This document shows, piece by piece, positions 7,086-15,261 of a stretch of 18,595 nucleotides of DNA. The stretch lies in the NCBI GenBank assembly GCA_035370465.1, contig DAOOVW010000031.1, positions 1-18,595 of the forward strand. Reading direction: 5' to 3'. Position 1 is the first letter of the stretch. Each line of letters starts with the position of its first letter. Both the position numbers and the translations under genes were made by a program. The notes beneath the pieces are model-generated. The model had not been told where the DNA came from. It was given only the letters and a program-made list of their open reading frames with translations, and searched no databases. This DNA comes from a bacterium (GTDB taxonomy: Bacteria; Ratteibacteria; UBA8468; B48-G9; JAFGKM01).

Positions 7086-9677
7086 TTAAGAGGCAACAGG
7101 AGATTTTAAAGAAAATGCGAGTTGGTTGTTTCTACAATCAATTACAACATTATCTCCTTCTTTGAACTCACCACTTAAAATTTTACCTGCAAGAACATTT
7201 TCAATTTCTCTCTGAATAAGTCGTTTTAATGGTCTTGCTCCAAATGTTTCATCATATCCCTTTTCTGCAATATATTCTTTTGCTTTATCAGTTGCAGTAA
7301 GTTCTATTTTCTTTTCTTCAAGTCGTTTTTGTAAATAAGAAAGTTGAATATCAACAATTTTTATAATATCTTCTTTCTTTAATTTATTGAATATAATAAT
7401 TTCGTCAATTCGGTTTAAAAATTCCGGTCTAAAATTACTTTTAACAACTTCCATTATTTTTTCTTTCATTGCATCTTCATTTTTAAACATTGTAATATAT
7501 TGACTTCCTAAATTTGATGTCATTATAATAACCGTATTTCTAAAATCAACAGTTCTACCCTGCCCATCAGTAAGTCGTCCGTCATCAAGAAGTTGAAGTA
7601 AAACATTAAAAACATCTTGATGTGCCTTTTCAATTTCATCTAATAAAATAACACTATAAGGTCTTCTTCTAATTTTTTCTGTTAGTTGTCCTCCTTCTTC
7701 ATAACCAACATATCCAGGAGGTGCTCCAATAAGACGGGAAACAGAATGTTTTTCCATATATTCACTCATATCTATCCTAACCATTGCATTTTCGTCATCA
7801 AACAAAAATTCTGCAAGTGCCTTTGCAAGTTCTGTTTTTCCAACCCCAGTTGGACCAAGAAAAATAAATGAGCCAATTGGTCTATTGGTATCTGAAAGTC
7901 CTGCTCTACTTCTTCTTATAGCATTTGACACTGCTTCAATTGCATGGTCCTGCCCTACGACTCTCTTTTTAAGTCGGCTCTCCATCTGAAGCAATTTTTC
8001 TTTTTCACCTTCAAGCATTTTAGAAACAGGAATACCTGTCCATTTTGAAACAATTTCTGCTATATCTTCTTCTGTTACTTCGTCTTTAACAAGTCCACTA
8101 CCTTTTTTCTGTATCTCTTTTAATTTTTCTGTTTCTTTTTCAAGTTGTTTTTGCAATTCAATCAACTTCCCATATTTGTATTCTGCTGCTTTATCAAGGT
8201 CTCCTTCTCTTTCTGCTTTTTCAACAATACCTCTTGCAACTTCCATTTGCTGTTTTATATTTCTTATTTTTTCAACAACTTCTTTTTCTGCTAACCATTG
8301 TTTGTTATATTTTTCTCTTTCTTTTTTTAATTTTTCAAGTTCTTTCTCTATTTTCTCCAGTCGCTCTTTTATTTCTTCCCCTGTTTCCTTTTTTAATGCC
8401 TGCTTTTCAATTTCAAGTTGTATCATTTTTCTCTTAATCTCATCAAGAACTTCTGGCATACTATCTATTTCCATTCTTAATTTACTCGCTGCTTCATCAA
8501 TAAGGTCAATTGCTTTATCAGGAAGGAATCTATCAGTAATATATCTATGAGAAAGAACTGCTGCGGAAACAATTGCACTATCAGTTATTTTTACACCATG
8601 ATGTACTTCATATCTTTCTTTAAGTCCTCTTAAAATTGATATTGTCTCTTCAACACTTGGTTCTTTAACAAATATAGGTTGAAATCTTCTTTCTAATGCT
8701 CTATCTTTTTCTATATATTTTCTATATTCATCAAGAGTTGTTGCTCCAATACATCTTAAAAGTCCTCTTGCAAGTGCTGGTTTTAACATATTGGAAGCAT
8801 CTATCGCCCCTTCCGCTGCACCTGCTCCAACAAGAGTATGTAATTCATCAATAAAAAGAATAATTTCGTCTTCTCTTTTTTCAATATCTTTTAAGAGTGC
8901 TTTCAGTCGGTCTTCAAATTCACCTCTATATTTTGTTCCTGCTACAAGTAAACCAAGGTCAAGAGATAGAATCCTTTTATTTTTTAAATTTTCAGGAACA
9001 TCTCCACTTACAATTCTTCTGGCAAGTCCTTCTACTATTGCCGTTTTTCCAACACCTGCTTCTCCTATTAAAACAGGATTATTTTTTGTCCTTCTTAATA
9101 GAACCTGTATAACTCTTCTTATTTCTTCATCTCTACCAATAACAGGGTCTAACTTTCCTTTTCTTGCAATTTCTGTTAGGTCCTTTGTATACTTTTCTAA
9201 AACATTATATTTGCTTTCTGCATCTTTATCCTTTATTTTTTCTCCCCCTCTTAAATTGTCAATAATTTTTATAATTCGCTGACTAAAAATATCATATTTC
9301 TTCAAAATTGTTTTAGCAGGAGAATCTACTTCTGATAAAGATATTAAAAGATGTTCAACTCCTATATATTCATCTCCTAATGTCTTTGCCTGTTTACCTG
9401 CAATATAAAAAACCTGATTTAAAGAAGGAGTAATATAAACAGATGTTTGTGAAGAAAAAACTTCTGGAATTTTCTTCAGTTCTCTTTCTATATCTTCTTT
9501 CAAATTTTCAACTTTGACATTCATCTGTTTTAGTATCTCCGCAGTTGTTTCATCTCCATCAACAAGAGAATAAAGCAAATGCAAAGTATCTATTGCCTGA
9601 TGACCTCTCTCCTGGGCAACTGCTTGCGAATTCATTATTGCTTCTTGTGCTTTTATTGTAAATTTTTCTAAATCCAT
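7086..9677 (-). CDS. clpB: ATP-dependent disaggregase ClpB (Hsp100)
   Basis: A hexameric AAA+ chaperone that threads aggregated proteins through its pore together with DnaK. The 863 residues are complete and collinear with the family. The Clp N-domain spans about 1-145. NBD1 has Walker A GEAGVGKT (205-212), pore loop KYRG (249-252), Walker B IILFIDE (272-278) and arginine finger LERRF. A long charged coiled-coil middle domain (about 400-525) distinguishes ClpB from ClpA/ClpC. NBD2 has GPTGVGKT (608-615), pore loop GYVG (655-658), Walker B VILLDE (676-681) and sensor-2 GARPL (813-817). No ClpP-binding IGF/IGL loop is evident. GAGGTGAT precedes the start codon at 9675-9677. It is transcribed alone, divergently from the kinase. 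No CIRCE operator is present upstream. Confidence 0.98.
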   Translation of the reverse strand: MDLEKFTIKAQEAIMNSQAVAQERGHQAIDTLHLLYSLVDGDETTAEILKQMNVKVENLKEDIERELKKIPEVFSSQTSVYITPSLNQVFYIAGKQAKTLGDEYIGVEHLLISLSEVDSPAKTILKKYDIFSQRIIKIIDNLRGGEKIKDKDAESKYNVLEKYTKDLTEIARKGKLDPVIGRDEEIRRVIQVLLRRTKNNPVLIGEAGVGKTAIVEGLARRIVSGDVPENLKNKRILSLDLGLLVAGTKYRGEFEDRLKALLKDIEKREDEIILFIDELHTLVGAGAAEGAIDASNMLKPALARGLLRCIGATTLDEYRKYIEKDRALERRFQPIFVKEPSVEETISILRGLKERYEVHHGVKITDSAIVSAAVLSHRYITDRFLPDKAIDLIDEAASKLRMEIDSMPEVLDEIKRKMIQLEIEKQALKKETGEEIKERLEKIEKELEKLKKEREKYNKQWLAEKEVVEKIRNIKQQMEVARGIVEKAEREGDLDKAAEYKYGKLIELQKQLEKETEKLKEIQKKGSGLVKDEVTEEDIAEIVSKWTGIPVSKMLEGEKEKLLQMESRLKKRVVGQDHAIEAVSNAIRRSRAGLSDTNRPIGSFIFLGPTGVGKTELAKALAEFLFDDENAMVRIDMSEYMEKHSVSRLIGAPPGYVGYEEGGQLTEKIRRRPYSVILLDEIEKAHQDVFNVLLQLLDDGRLTDGQGRTVDFRNTVIIMTSNLGSQYITMFKNEDAMKEKIMEVVKSNFRPEFLNRIDEIIIFNKLKKEDIIKIVDIQLSYLQKRLEEKKIELTATDKAKEYIAEKGYDETFGARPLKRLIQREIENVLAGKILSGEFKEGDNVVIDCRNNQLAFSLKSPVAS

Positions 9678-9728
9678 TTTATCACCTCTTTTAATTTATG
9701 CTATTTAGATGGAATTATGATAAAAAAG

Positions 9729-9748
9729 TTTCATTTTTTATAATGAAA
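9729..9748. promoter_or_regulatory. Inverted repeat upstream of clpB, possible operator
   Basis: TTTCATT and AATGAAA form a perfect 7-bp inverted repeat with a 6-base spacer, 52-71 bases upstream of the clpB start. On the clpB strand it overlaps TATAAA (9742-9737), which could act as a -10 with TTGCTA (9767-9762), although their 19-base spacing is poor. The repeat might be a repressor site for clpB or for the divergent kinase. In such AT-rich DNA chance is a serious alternative. Confidence 0.3.
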
Positions 9749-9830
9749 TAGTCATAAGAGGTAGCAATATTTTGAAAAAATTAGAACTCTTTACTAAAAT
9801 ATAAATGGGATTTATTAAACACTTATTTTA

Positions 9831-9839
9831 TGTTATAAT
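9831..9839 (+). promoter_or_regulatory. Extended -10 promoter of the kinase gene
   Basis: TGTTATAAT is a perfect extended -10 (TGn plus TATAAT). The -35 region 16-18 bases upstream is poor (TTTATT), as is common for extended -10 promoters. Transcription would start near 9846, giving a leader of about 35 bases before ATG 9881. Confidence 0.55.
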
Positions 9840-9880
9840 ACTCTTCAATTTATTATAATCTATTATTTCTTTTTTAAAAA

Positions 9881-10642
9881 ATGAATAATGAATTTAAAAC
9901 AAAAATAGTAGGGGAAGTTATTTGTGGTTATAGAGTTATTGATAAAATATGGCAGGGAGCAACTTCTACTGTATATAAGGGTATAAAACTCAATAATTCT
10001 TATAATAGCGTAATAGCAATAAAAATACTCCATTCTTATAGAAATTCAAAACAATATTTAAAACAGTTTATTAAAGAATATAAAATCCAGAAATCACTTA
10101 ACCATCCAAATATTGTTAAGGTCTTTGGTTTTGGAAAACAAGAAAATCTTTATTGTATATTTATGGAGTATATTGAAGGAAAGACATTACGATTAACATA
10201 TGATGAAAATCTAATTCAAGAGAAAAATTTGTTCCATATTATAATTCAGATTGGTAAAGGTATATCATATATTCATAGTAAGAATATAATTCATAATGAT
10301 ATAAAACCAGAAAATATAATTGTTGAAAAGTCATGTAGATGGGCTAAATTGACCGATTTCGGGTATGCTGTAAAAAAATCTTTTTTTAGAAGAAATATTT
10401 CAATTCAAGGTGGCACGGAAAATTATATTGCCCCTGAAAGAAAAAAAGGAATTTCAAATTTCAAAACAGATATTTATTCTTATGGTATGATAATTGAAGA
10501 ATTGCTTTTTGAAAAATTACCATCAGAAGAATTATACGACATTGTGGCAAAAACAACAGACAAAGTTCCGTCTCAAAGAGACGAAAATGTTGATGATATA
10601 GTTAACCAATTAGAAAAAATTTATAAAAGAATATACAAATGA
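9881..10642 (+). CDS. Small soluble Ser/Thr protein kinase (Hanks type)
   Basis: The 253 residues are essentially a bare kinase domain, without a transmembrane segment, PASTA repeats or other sensor. Visible are Lys48 (IAIKIL), Glu66 of helix C, catalytic HNDIKPEN (138-145, Asp140, Lys142, Asn145), metal-binding DFG (159-161), APE (185-187) and Asp197 of the F helix, so catalysis should be possible. Two departures stand out. The glycine loop WQGATSTV has Trp and Ser in place of the first and third glycines. The HRD arginine is Asn139, making it a non-RD kinase that may not need activation-loop phosphorylation. No Shine-Dalgarno precedes ATG 9881. Its stop overlaps the next gene's start in ATGA, which suggests translational coupling with the phosphoesterase. 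Confidence 0.9.
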   Translation: MNNEFKTKIVGEVICGYRVIDKIWQGATSTVYKGIKLNNSYNSVIAIKILHSYRNSKQYLKQFIKEYKIQKSLNHPNIVKVFGFGKQENLYCIFMEYIEGKTLRLTYDENLIQEKNLFHIIIQIGKGISYIHSKNIIHNDIKPENIIVEKSCRWAKLTDFGYAVKKSFFRRNISIQGGTENYIAPERKKGISNFKTDIYSYGMIIEELLFEKLPSEELYDIVAKTTDKVPSQRDENVDDIVNQLEKIYKRIYK

Positions 10643-11376
10643 AATTTTCTATAATATCTGATATTCATTCTAATTATGAAGGACTGACTGAAATTTTAAA
10701 ATATATTTTGACTGAAAAAACCGATTATCTTTTTGTATGTGGAGATATAATTGGCTATGGTCCTGACCCTGAATTATGTCTTGAAAAAATTTTTTCTATT
10801 ACTGACCTTATTGTAAAAGGAAACCATGAAGAAGGAATAATAACCGGGAATTATTCAAGATTTAAAAAACTTGCAAAAATTTCTATAGAATGGACAGAAA
10901 AGAAAATAACAAATTATATAGAAAAAATAAAATGCCTTCCAGTAAAAATAACTTTTGGAGATATAACTTTTGTTCATGCGTGTTTATCCGACCCGATTTA
11001 CAAATATATTCTTTCAAAAAAAGATGCTGAAAGGGAATTTGAATTATTTAGCAATAAAATCTGTTTTTATGGACATACTCATATTCCTTCTGCTTACAAA
11101 AAAAATTTAAAAACAAATAATGTAGAAACAATTATACCTGATTTTAATGGAAAGATGTGTTTTAAAATTGAAGATGACTATAAATATTTTATAAATGTTG
11201 GGAGTTCCGGACAGCCAAGAGATGGATTACCAATGGTGTGTATATCAATCTATGATAGTGAAAGCAAAATATTTAAACTTTCTAGGCTTAATTATCCCGC
11301 AGAAATTACTAAAAACAAAATTCTTGAAAGGGGGCTTCCCTCTTCTCTTGGTGAAAAATTTTTAAAAGGTATTTAA
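10639..11376 (+). CDS. Calcineurin-like metallophosphoesterase, possible partner phosphatase of the kinase
   Basis: A cytoplasmic two-metal phosphoesterase of 245 residues, resembling the YfcE/MJ0936 and Metallophos_2-type proteins. The metal ligands are in order: DIHSN (Asp8, His10), GDIIGYGPDP (Asp36), GNHE (61-64), His113 (VHAC) and GHTHIPS (145-151), with the usual late NVGSSGQPRDG turn. The start overlaps the kinase stop by four bases, and no independent ribosome site is evident, so the two are probably made together. Members of this fold hydrolyse phosphoproteins, cyclic nucleotides, dinucleotides or simple phosphodiesters. The link to the kinase favours phosphoprotein phosphatase activity but does not prove it. 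Its 3' end stops one base short of the converging exported-protein gene. Confidence 0.92.
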   Translation: MKFSIISDIHSNYEGLTEILKYILTEKTDYLFVCGDIIGYGPDPELCLEKIFSITDLIVKGNHEEGIITGNYSRFKKLAKISIEWTEKKITNYIEKIKCLPVKITFGDITFVHACLSDPIYKYILSKKDAEREFELFSNKICFYGHTHIPSAYKKNLKTNNVETIIPDFNGKMCFKIEDDYKYFINVGSSGQPRDGLPMVCISIYDSESKIFKLSRLNYPAEITKNKILERGLPSSLGEKFLKGI

Positions 11377-11377
11377 T

Positions 11378-11830
11378 TTACTTTTTAGGATTTAATTGGT
11401 TTATTTTTGTTATAATATCCTTTACTTTTTCACAATTTCCATTAAGAGATAAAATATCCTCCCATCCCTTATTTTCTTTTGTTTTCATCAACTTATCAAT
11501 TTGTATTCCATTTACCTGACTTACTGCACACCCAATAGCAAGGTCAAAAAAAGAATATTTTTCTCTTAATTTATCAAAATCATTAGAAGAAATTTTTGTA
11601 ATTTTACAAATTTTATTCTTTATAATTTCCGCCATATAGTCAGTTGTTGCCCTTTTTTCTATTTCAAGAGCAGATGAATAAATTCCAACAAGAACTTCAT
11701 TGCCTGTTTTGATTACTTTTTCAACTTCATCTATTGATGTTTTGACTTCATCAATTGTTGCCTTCTTAGTTGCAGAATATCCACTAATTGAAAAAAGAAA
11801 TAAACAAAGTACAACAAGCACTTTTTTCAT
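11378..11830 (-). CDS. Small exported protein of unknown function
   Basis: A 150-residue protein with a clear signal peptide: MKK, a hydrophobic core VLVVLCLFLFSISG and a likely cleavage after about residue 20 (SGYSA). No lipobox is present. The mature part is charged and helical. Its end holds DLAIGCAVSQVNG followed by ENKGWEDILSLNGNC, which resembles the DLALAYALA...GKGWGEIAKELG ending of small secreted proteins of unknown function; that comparison is from memory. Cysteines lie in ICKIT, GCAV and NCEK and could form a disulphide. GGAGGTG lies 5 bases before the start, and a near-consensus promoter sits directly upstream, so it is probably a well expressed single gene. It converges on the phosphoesterase with one base between the stop codons. 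Confidence 0.8.
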   Translation of the reverse strand: MKKVLVVLCLFLFSISGYSATKKATIDEVKTSIDEVEKVIKTGNEVLVGIYSSALEIEKRATTDYMAEIIKNKICKITKISSNDFDKLREKYSFFDLAIGCAVSQVNGIQIDKLMKTKENKGWEDILSLNGNCEKVKDIITKINQLNPKK

Positions 11831-11853
11831 TTTTCACCTCCATTTTTGTTTAT

Positions 11854-11882
11854 ATTTTACCAATGTATAAAAATTTTGTCAA
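11854..11882 (-). promoter_or_regulatory. Near-consensus sigma-70-type promoter for the exported protein
   Basis: On the minus strand TTGACA (11882-11877) is a perfect -35, followed after exactly 17 bases by TAAAAT (11859-11854), five of six matches to the -10. Transcription would begin near 11847, about 16 bases before the coding start, just enough for the GGAGGTG ribosome site. This is the best promoter seen in the window. Confidence 0.75.
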
Positions 11883-11900
11883 ATATGTTATTATAAAATT

Positions 11901-12422
11901 ATGGAAAGAAAAATTATGGATGAAAAACAGATGAGAGAAAAACTTATATTTCTTTCTAAAAAAATAAAAAATGATAAGCAACTTTCTGATTTTGTAATTA
12001 TTGGGATAAAAAGGAGGGGAGCAGTTTTAGCAGATAGAATTAAAAAATTAATAGGAAAAGAAAATCTTGATGTCGGGTATCTTGATATAAGTTTATATAG
12101 AGATGATTTAAGCAAAATTGGTCCAAATCCTATTATTTCTCAAACAGATATTTTATTTTCAATAGATGATAGAAAGGTTTTACTTGTTGATGATGTTTTG
12201 TATACTGGAAGAACTGTAAGGGCCGCCCTAGATGCAATTTTTGATTTTGGCCGTCCATCACTTATTAAACTTCTTGTTTTTATTGATAGGGGACATAAAG
12301 AACTTCCAATTTGTGCTGATTATGTTGGTGAAGAAGTAAAAACAAAAAAAAGTGATATAGTTGAAGTAAAAGTAAAAGAAATAGATGGAGTGGATGAAGT
12401 AGTTATTGTGGAGAGAAAATGA
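11901..12422 (+). CDS. pyrR: PyrR, pyrimidine regulatory protein / uracil phosphoribosyltransferase
   Basis: A phosphoribosyltransferase-fold protein of 173 residues that in Gram-positive bacteria binds pyr mRNA as a UMP-dependent attenuation protein and often has uracil phosphoribosyltransferase activity. Diagnostic segments are GIKRRGAVLADRI, DISLYRDDL, the PRPP loop VLLVDDVLYTGRTVRAALDA, FGRPSLIKLLVFIDRGHKELPI and ADYVGEEV. ATG 11901 fits the family's N-terminal length, though no Shine-Dalgarno precedes it; ATG 11916 is possible with a weak GGAAAG site. Its TGA overlaps pyrB's ATG (ATGA). No attenuator stem-loops with PyrR-binding features are seen in the short upstream region, so RNA control of this operon at this point is not supported by sequence. 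Confidence 0.95.
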   Translation: MERKIMDEKQMREKLIFLSKKIKNDKQLSDFVIIGIKRRGAVLADRIKKLIGKENLDVGYLDISLYRDDLSKIGPNPIISQTDILFSIDDRKVLLVDDVLYTGRTVRAALDAIFDFGRPSLIKLLVFIDRGHKELPICADYVGEEVKTKKSDIVEVKVKEIDGVDEVVIVERK

Positions 12423-13342
12423 CGTGGAAAAGAAAGGACCTGATAGGACTGGAAGATTTAAGTAGGTATGAAATAGAAACAATTTTAGAAACGGCAAATT
12501 CATTTAAAGAAGTCAGTAGTCGTTCTATAAAAAAAGTTCCTGCTTTAAGAGGTAAAACAGTTGTTAATTTATTCTTTGAACCAAGCACGAGAACAAGAAC
12601 TTCTTTTGAACTTGCAGCAAAACGACTTTCAGCAGATGTTTTAAGTTTTGATGTTTCAACTTCTTCTATATCAAAAGGAGAAACAATTGTTGATACTGCA
12701 AAAAATATTGAAGCAATGAAAATTGATTGTTTTATAGTAAGACATTCAGTTGCAGGAGCATCAGAACTTATAAGCAGGAATGTAAGAAGTTCTGTTATAA
12801 ATGCTGGTGATGGTTGTCATGAACATCCAACACAGGGTCTATTAGACATATTTACTGTAAAAGATGTTTTTGGTAAAATAGAAGGAATTAAAATAGCAAT
12901 TATTGGAGATATTTTACATAGCAGAGTTGCAAGATCCAATATCTGGGGATTTACAAAACTTAAAAGTAAAGTAATTGTTTGTGGACCTCCACCTTTAATA
13001 CCATCTGGCATAGAAAGAACAGGAGTAAAAGTAACTTATAATTTTAAAGAAGCAATTGAAAATTCGGATATAGTTTATCTTCTAAGATTACAAAAGGAAA
13101 GGCAGAAAGAAAATTTTCTCCCTTCTTTAAAGGAATATAGTTTAACATATGGATTAAATGAAGAAAGAATAAAAGGGATAAACAAAAATATATTTATTAT
13201 GCATCCAGGACCTATAAATAGAGGAATTGAAATTAAATCTGAAACAGCCGATAGAGAAAATTCTTTAATTTTACAGCAAGTTACAAACGGAATAGCAGTT
13301 AGAATGGCTGTCTTATATTTAACAATTGGAAGTCAAAAATGA
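12419..13342 (+). CDS. pyrB: Aspartate carbamoyltransferase catalytic subunit
   Basis: It catalyses carbamoyl phosphate plus L-aspartate to N-carbamoyl-aspartate, the committed step of pyrimidine synthesis. The 307 residues are the usual length. Active-site elements are intact: FFEPSTRTRTSF (STRTRT at 56-61, carbamoyl-phosphate binding), SISKGET (Lys86, from the neighbouring subunit), VRHS (Arg108), HPTQ (136-139), the aspartate-domain LLRLQKER and HPGPINRG (262-269). No PyrI regulatory subunit and no pyrC follow, so the remaining pathway is encoded elsewhere. It overlaps pyrR upstream and the helicase downstream by ATGA each time. 2 of 19 Arg codons are CGN, the background pattern of the window. 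Confidence 0.97.
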   Translation: MTWKRKDLIGLEDLSRYEIETILETANSFKEVSSRSIKKVPALRGKTVVNLFFEPSTRTRTSFELAAKRLSADVLSFDVSTSSISKGETIVDTAKNIEAMKIDCFIVRHSVAGASELISRNVRSSVINAGDGCHEHPTQGLLDIFTVKDVFGKIEGIKIAIIGDILHSRVARSNIWGFTKLKSKVIVCGPPPLIPSGIERTGVKVTYNFKEAIENSDIVYLLRLQKERQKENFLPSLKEYSLTYGLNEERIKGINKNIFIMHPGPINRGIEIKSETADRENSLILQQVTNGIAVRMAVLYLTIGSQK

Positions 13343-15246
13343 AAATACCTACTTATCCAGCAATTGATTATAAAAATTCATTAAATGAAAGACAATATGA
13401 AATAATTAAAAAAGCAGATGGCCATTCTATTGTAATTGCAGGTGCTGGAAGCGGAAAAACAAGAGTTTTAGTTTATAGGGTATGCTATCTTCTTGATAAA
13501 GGAATACCTCCTGCCTCAATAATGCTTGTCACTTTTACAAATAAAGCAGCAAATGAGATGATAGAAAGAGTTAAAGAAATAGTAGGTGTTTATCCAAAAG
13601 GGTTATGGGCAGGAACTTTTCATCATATTGGGAATATTCTTTTAAGAATTTATGGGAAAAATATAAATATTCCTTCTAACTTTACAATTATGGATGAAGA
13701 AGATTCAATTTCTTTAATAAAAGAAATAATAGATAAATTACCAAATAAAGATGATTATCCATATCCCGGAAAAATAAAGAATTTTTTAAGTTTATCAGTA
13801 AATACAGGCCAACCAATAAGAGATATAATAGACACTCGTTTTATTGAATATTCAAACCTTATTCCACAGATTGAAAGAATTTCAAAGGACTATACCAAGA
13901 AAAAAAAAGATTTCAACTTACTTGATTATGATGATATTCTTCTTTTCTGGTATAGATTGATGAAAGACGAAAAAGTTGGAATACAAATATCTGAAAAATT
14001 TTTATATATAATTGTTGATGAATATCATGACACAAACAAATTACAGGCACAGATACTTTATCAGGTAGCAAAAGTTCATAGGAATATAATGGTAGTTGGA
14101 GATGATGCTCAAAGTATATATTCATTTAGAGGGGCAACAGTGGATAATATCCTGGAATTTCCCAAAATTTATCCTGATACCAAAATATTTTATTTAGATG
14201 TAAATTATAGAAGTACTCCTGAAATTCTTGATTTTGCAAATAATATTATTTCTCATAATAAAAACCAGTTTCCTAAAAATTTAAAAAGTATAAGAAAAAG
14301 GGGTGTTAAACCACTTATTATTAAATGTTATGATATAAAAGAAGAAAGTATATTTGTTTCAAGAAGGATTTTTCAACTTTTACAATCAGGAGTAATTCCA
14401 TCTGATATTGCAGTTCTTTTCAGATCAAGATATCAATCAGCAGAATTGGAAATTGAACTTAATAAATTAAAAATTCCTTATGTTATAAGAGGCGGTTTAA
14501 GATTTTTTGAACAAGCACATATAAAAGATATTATATGTTTTTATAAAGTTCTGATAAATTTTAAAGATGAAATTTCCTGGAATAGAATTTTCTTTCTAAC
14601 AGAAGGCATTGGGAAAAAAGGAGCAGAAGAATTAATAAAAGTTATAAGAGAAAGTGATGAAATAGAAGTCCTTGAAAAAAAAATTGAAGATATAAAAATA
14701 AATTCAAAAGGGCTTAAAAATTTTAAAAATCAATTAGGTCTTATTAAGAAAATAAAAAATTTAAAAATATCAGAAGGTATTGACTTAATTCTTATCTCTT
14801 TTTATTCAGAATACTTGAAGAAAAAATACAAAGACGATGTTGAGAGAAAACAGGACATAGAAGCACTAAAAGAAATTGCAGATATGTACTCTTCATTAAC
14901 TGATTTTCTCTCAGAAGCAACATTACATGAACATACAAAAGGAGAAATAAGGCAGAAAGGAAATTACATAGTACTTTCAACAATCCATCAGGCAAAAGGG
15001 CTTGAATGGAAATTTGTATTTATAATAGGTGTTTGTGATAATCATTTCCCATATATTTCCGCTAAAAACGACATTACTGCATTAGAAGAAGAAAGAAGAA
15101 TTTTTTATGTAGGAGTAACAAGAGCAAAAGAAGACCTTTACATTACTTATTATATAAGAGATTTTTATAGGAATTATTATTACAACAAATCAATTTTTAT
15201 AGAAGAAATTCCCCCGTATCTTTATGAAAGTTGGGATTTCCAGTAA
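13339..15246 (+). CDS. UvrD/PcrA/Rep-type superfamily 1A DNA helicase
   Basis: A 3'-5' ATP-dependent DNA helicase of repair and replication restart. The order of motifs is complete: Q motif LNERQYEII, Walker A GAGSGKT (35-41), TFTNKAA, GTFHHIG, motif II VDEYHDTN (226-233), GDDAQSIYSFRGA (254-266), NYRST, VLFRSRYQ, the 2B-domain GGLRFFEQAHIKDI, STIHQAKGLEW (547-557) and VTRAKEDL (593-600). At 635 residues it is shorter than typical UvrD/PcrA (about 720), mainly in the 2B domain and the C-terminal tail. Motif II is odd: histidine replaces the glutamine of DEYQ, a residue that senses ATP and couples to DNA binding. It overlaps pyrB by ATGA, and pyrimidine and repair functions have no known direct link. 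UvrD, PcrA and Rep cannot be separated here. Confidence 0.93.
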   Translation: MKIPTYPAIDYKNSLNERQYEIIKKADGHSIVIAGAGSGKTRVLVYRVCYLLDKGIPPASIMLVTFTNKAANEMIERVKEIVGVYPKGLWAGTFHHIGNILLRIYGKNINIPSNFTIMDEEDSISLIKEIIDKLPNKDDYPYPGKIKNFLSLSVNTGQPIRDIIDTRFIEYSNLIPQIERISKDYTKKKKDFNLLDYDDILLFWYRLMKDEKVGIQISEKFLYIIVDEYHDTNKLQAQILYQVAKVHRNIMVVGDDAQSIYSFRGATVDNILEFPKIYPDTKIFYLDVNYRSTPEILDFANNIISHNKNQFPKNLKSIRKRGVKPLIIKCYDIKEESIFVSRRIFQLLQSGVIPSDIAVLFRSRYQSAELEIELNKLKIPYVIRGGLRFFEQAHIKDIICFYKVLINFKDEISWNRIFFLTEGIGKKGAEELIKVIRESDEIEVLEKKIEDIKINSKGLKNFKNQLGLIKKIKNLKISEGIDLILISFYSEYLKKKYKDDVERKQDIEALKEIADMYSSLTDFLSEATLHEHTKGEIRQKGNYIVLSTIHQAKGLEWKFVFIIGVCDNHFPYISAKNDITALEEERRIFYVGVTRAKEDLYITYYIRDFYRNYYYNKSIFIEEIPPYLYESWDFQ

Positions 15247-15261
15247 ATAAAAGGAGATGAA

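Noticed and set aside
8176..8550. 124-residue plus-strand open frame opposite clpB, and further ones at 8234-8437, 8791-9282 and 8897-9112
   Set aside because: They lie wholly within the well conserved clpB coding sequence, have low-complexity Ser/Phe/Leu composition typical of antisense shadows, and lack ribosome sites.
9678..9880. CIRCE or sigma-32-type heat-shock signals for clpB
   Set aside because: No TTAGCACTC/GAGTGCTAA pair and no CCCCAT-type -10 is present in this gap.
11831..11900. PyrR-responsive attenuator or plus-strand promoter before pyrR
   Set aside because: The region is only 70 bases, shows no competing stem-loops, and its good promoter points the other way. Weak TATAAA matches on the plus strand have poor -35 spacing.
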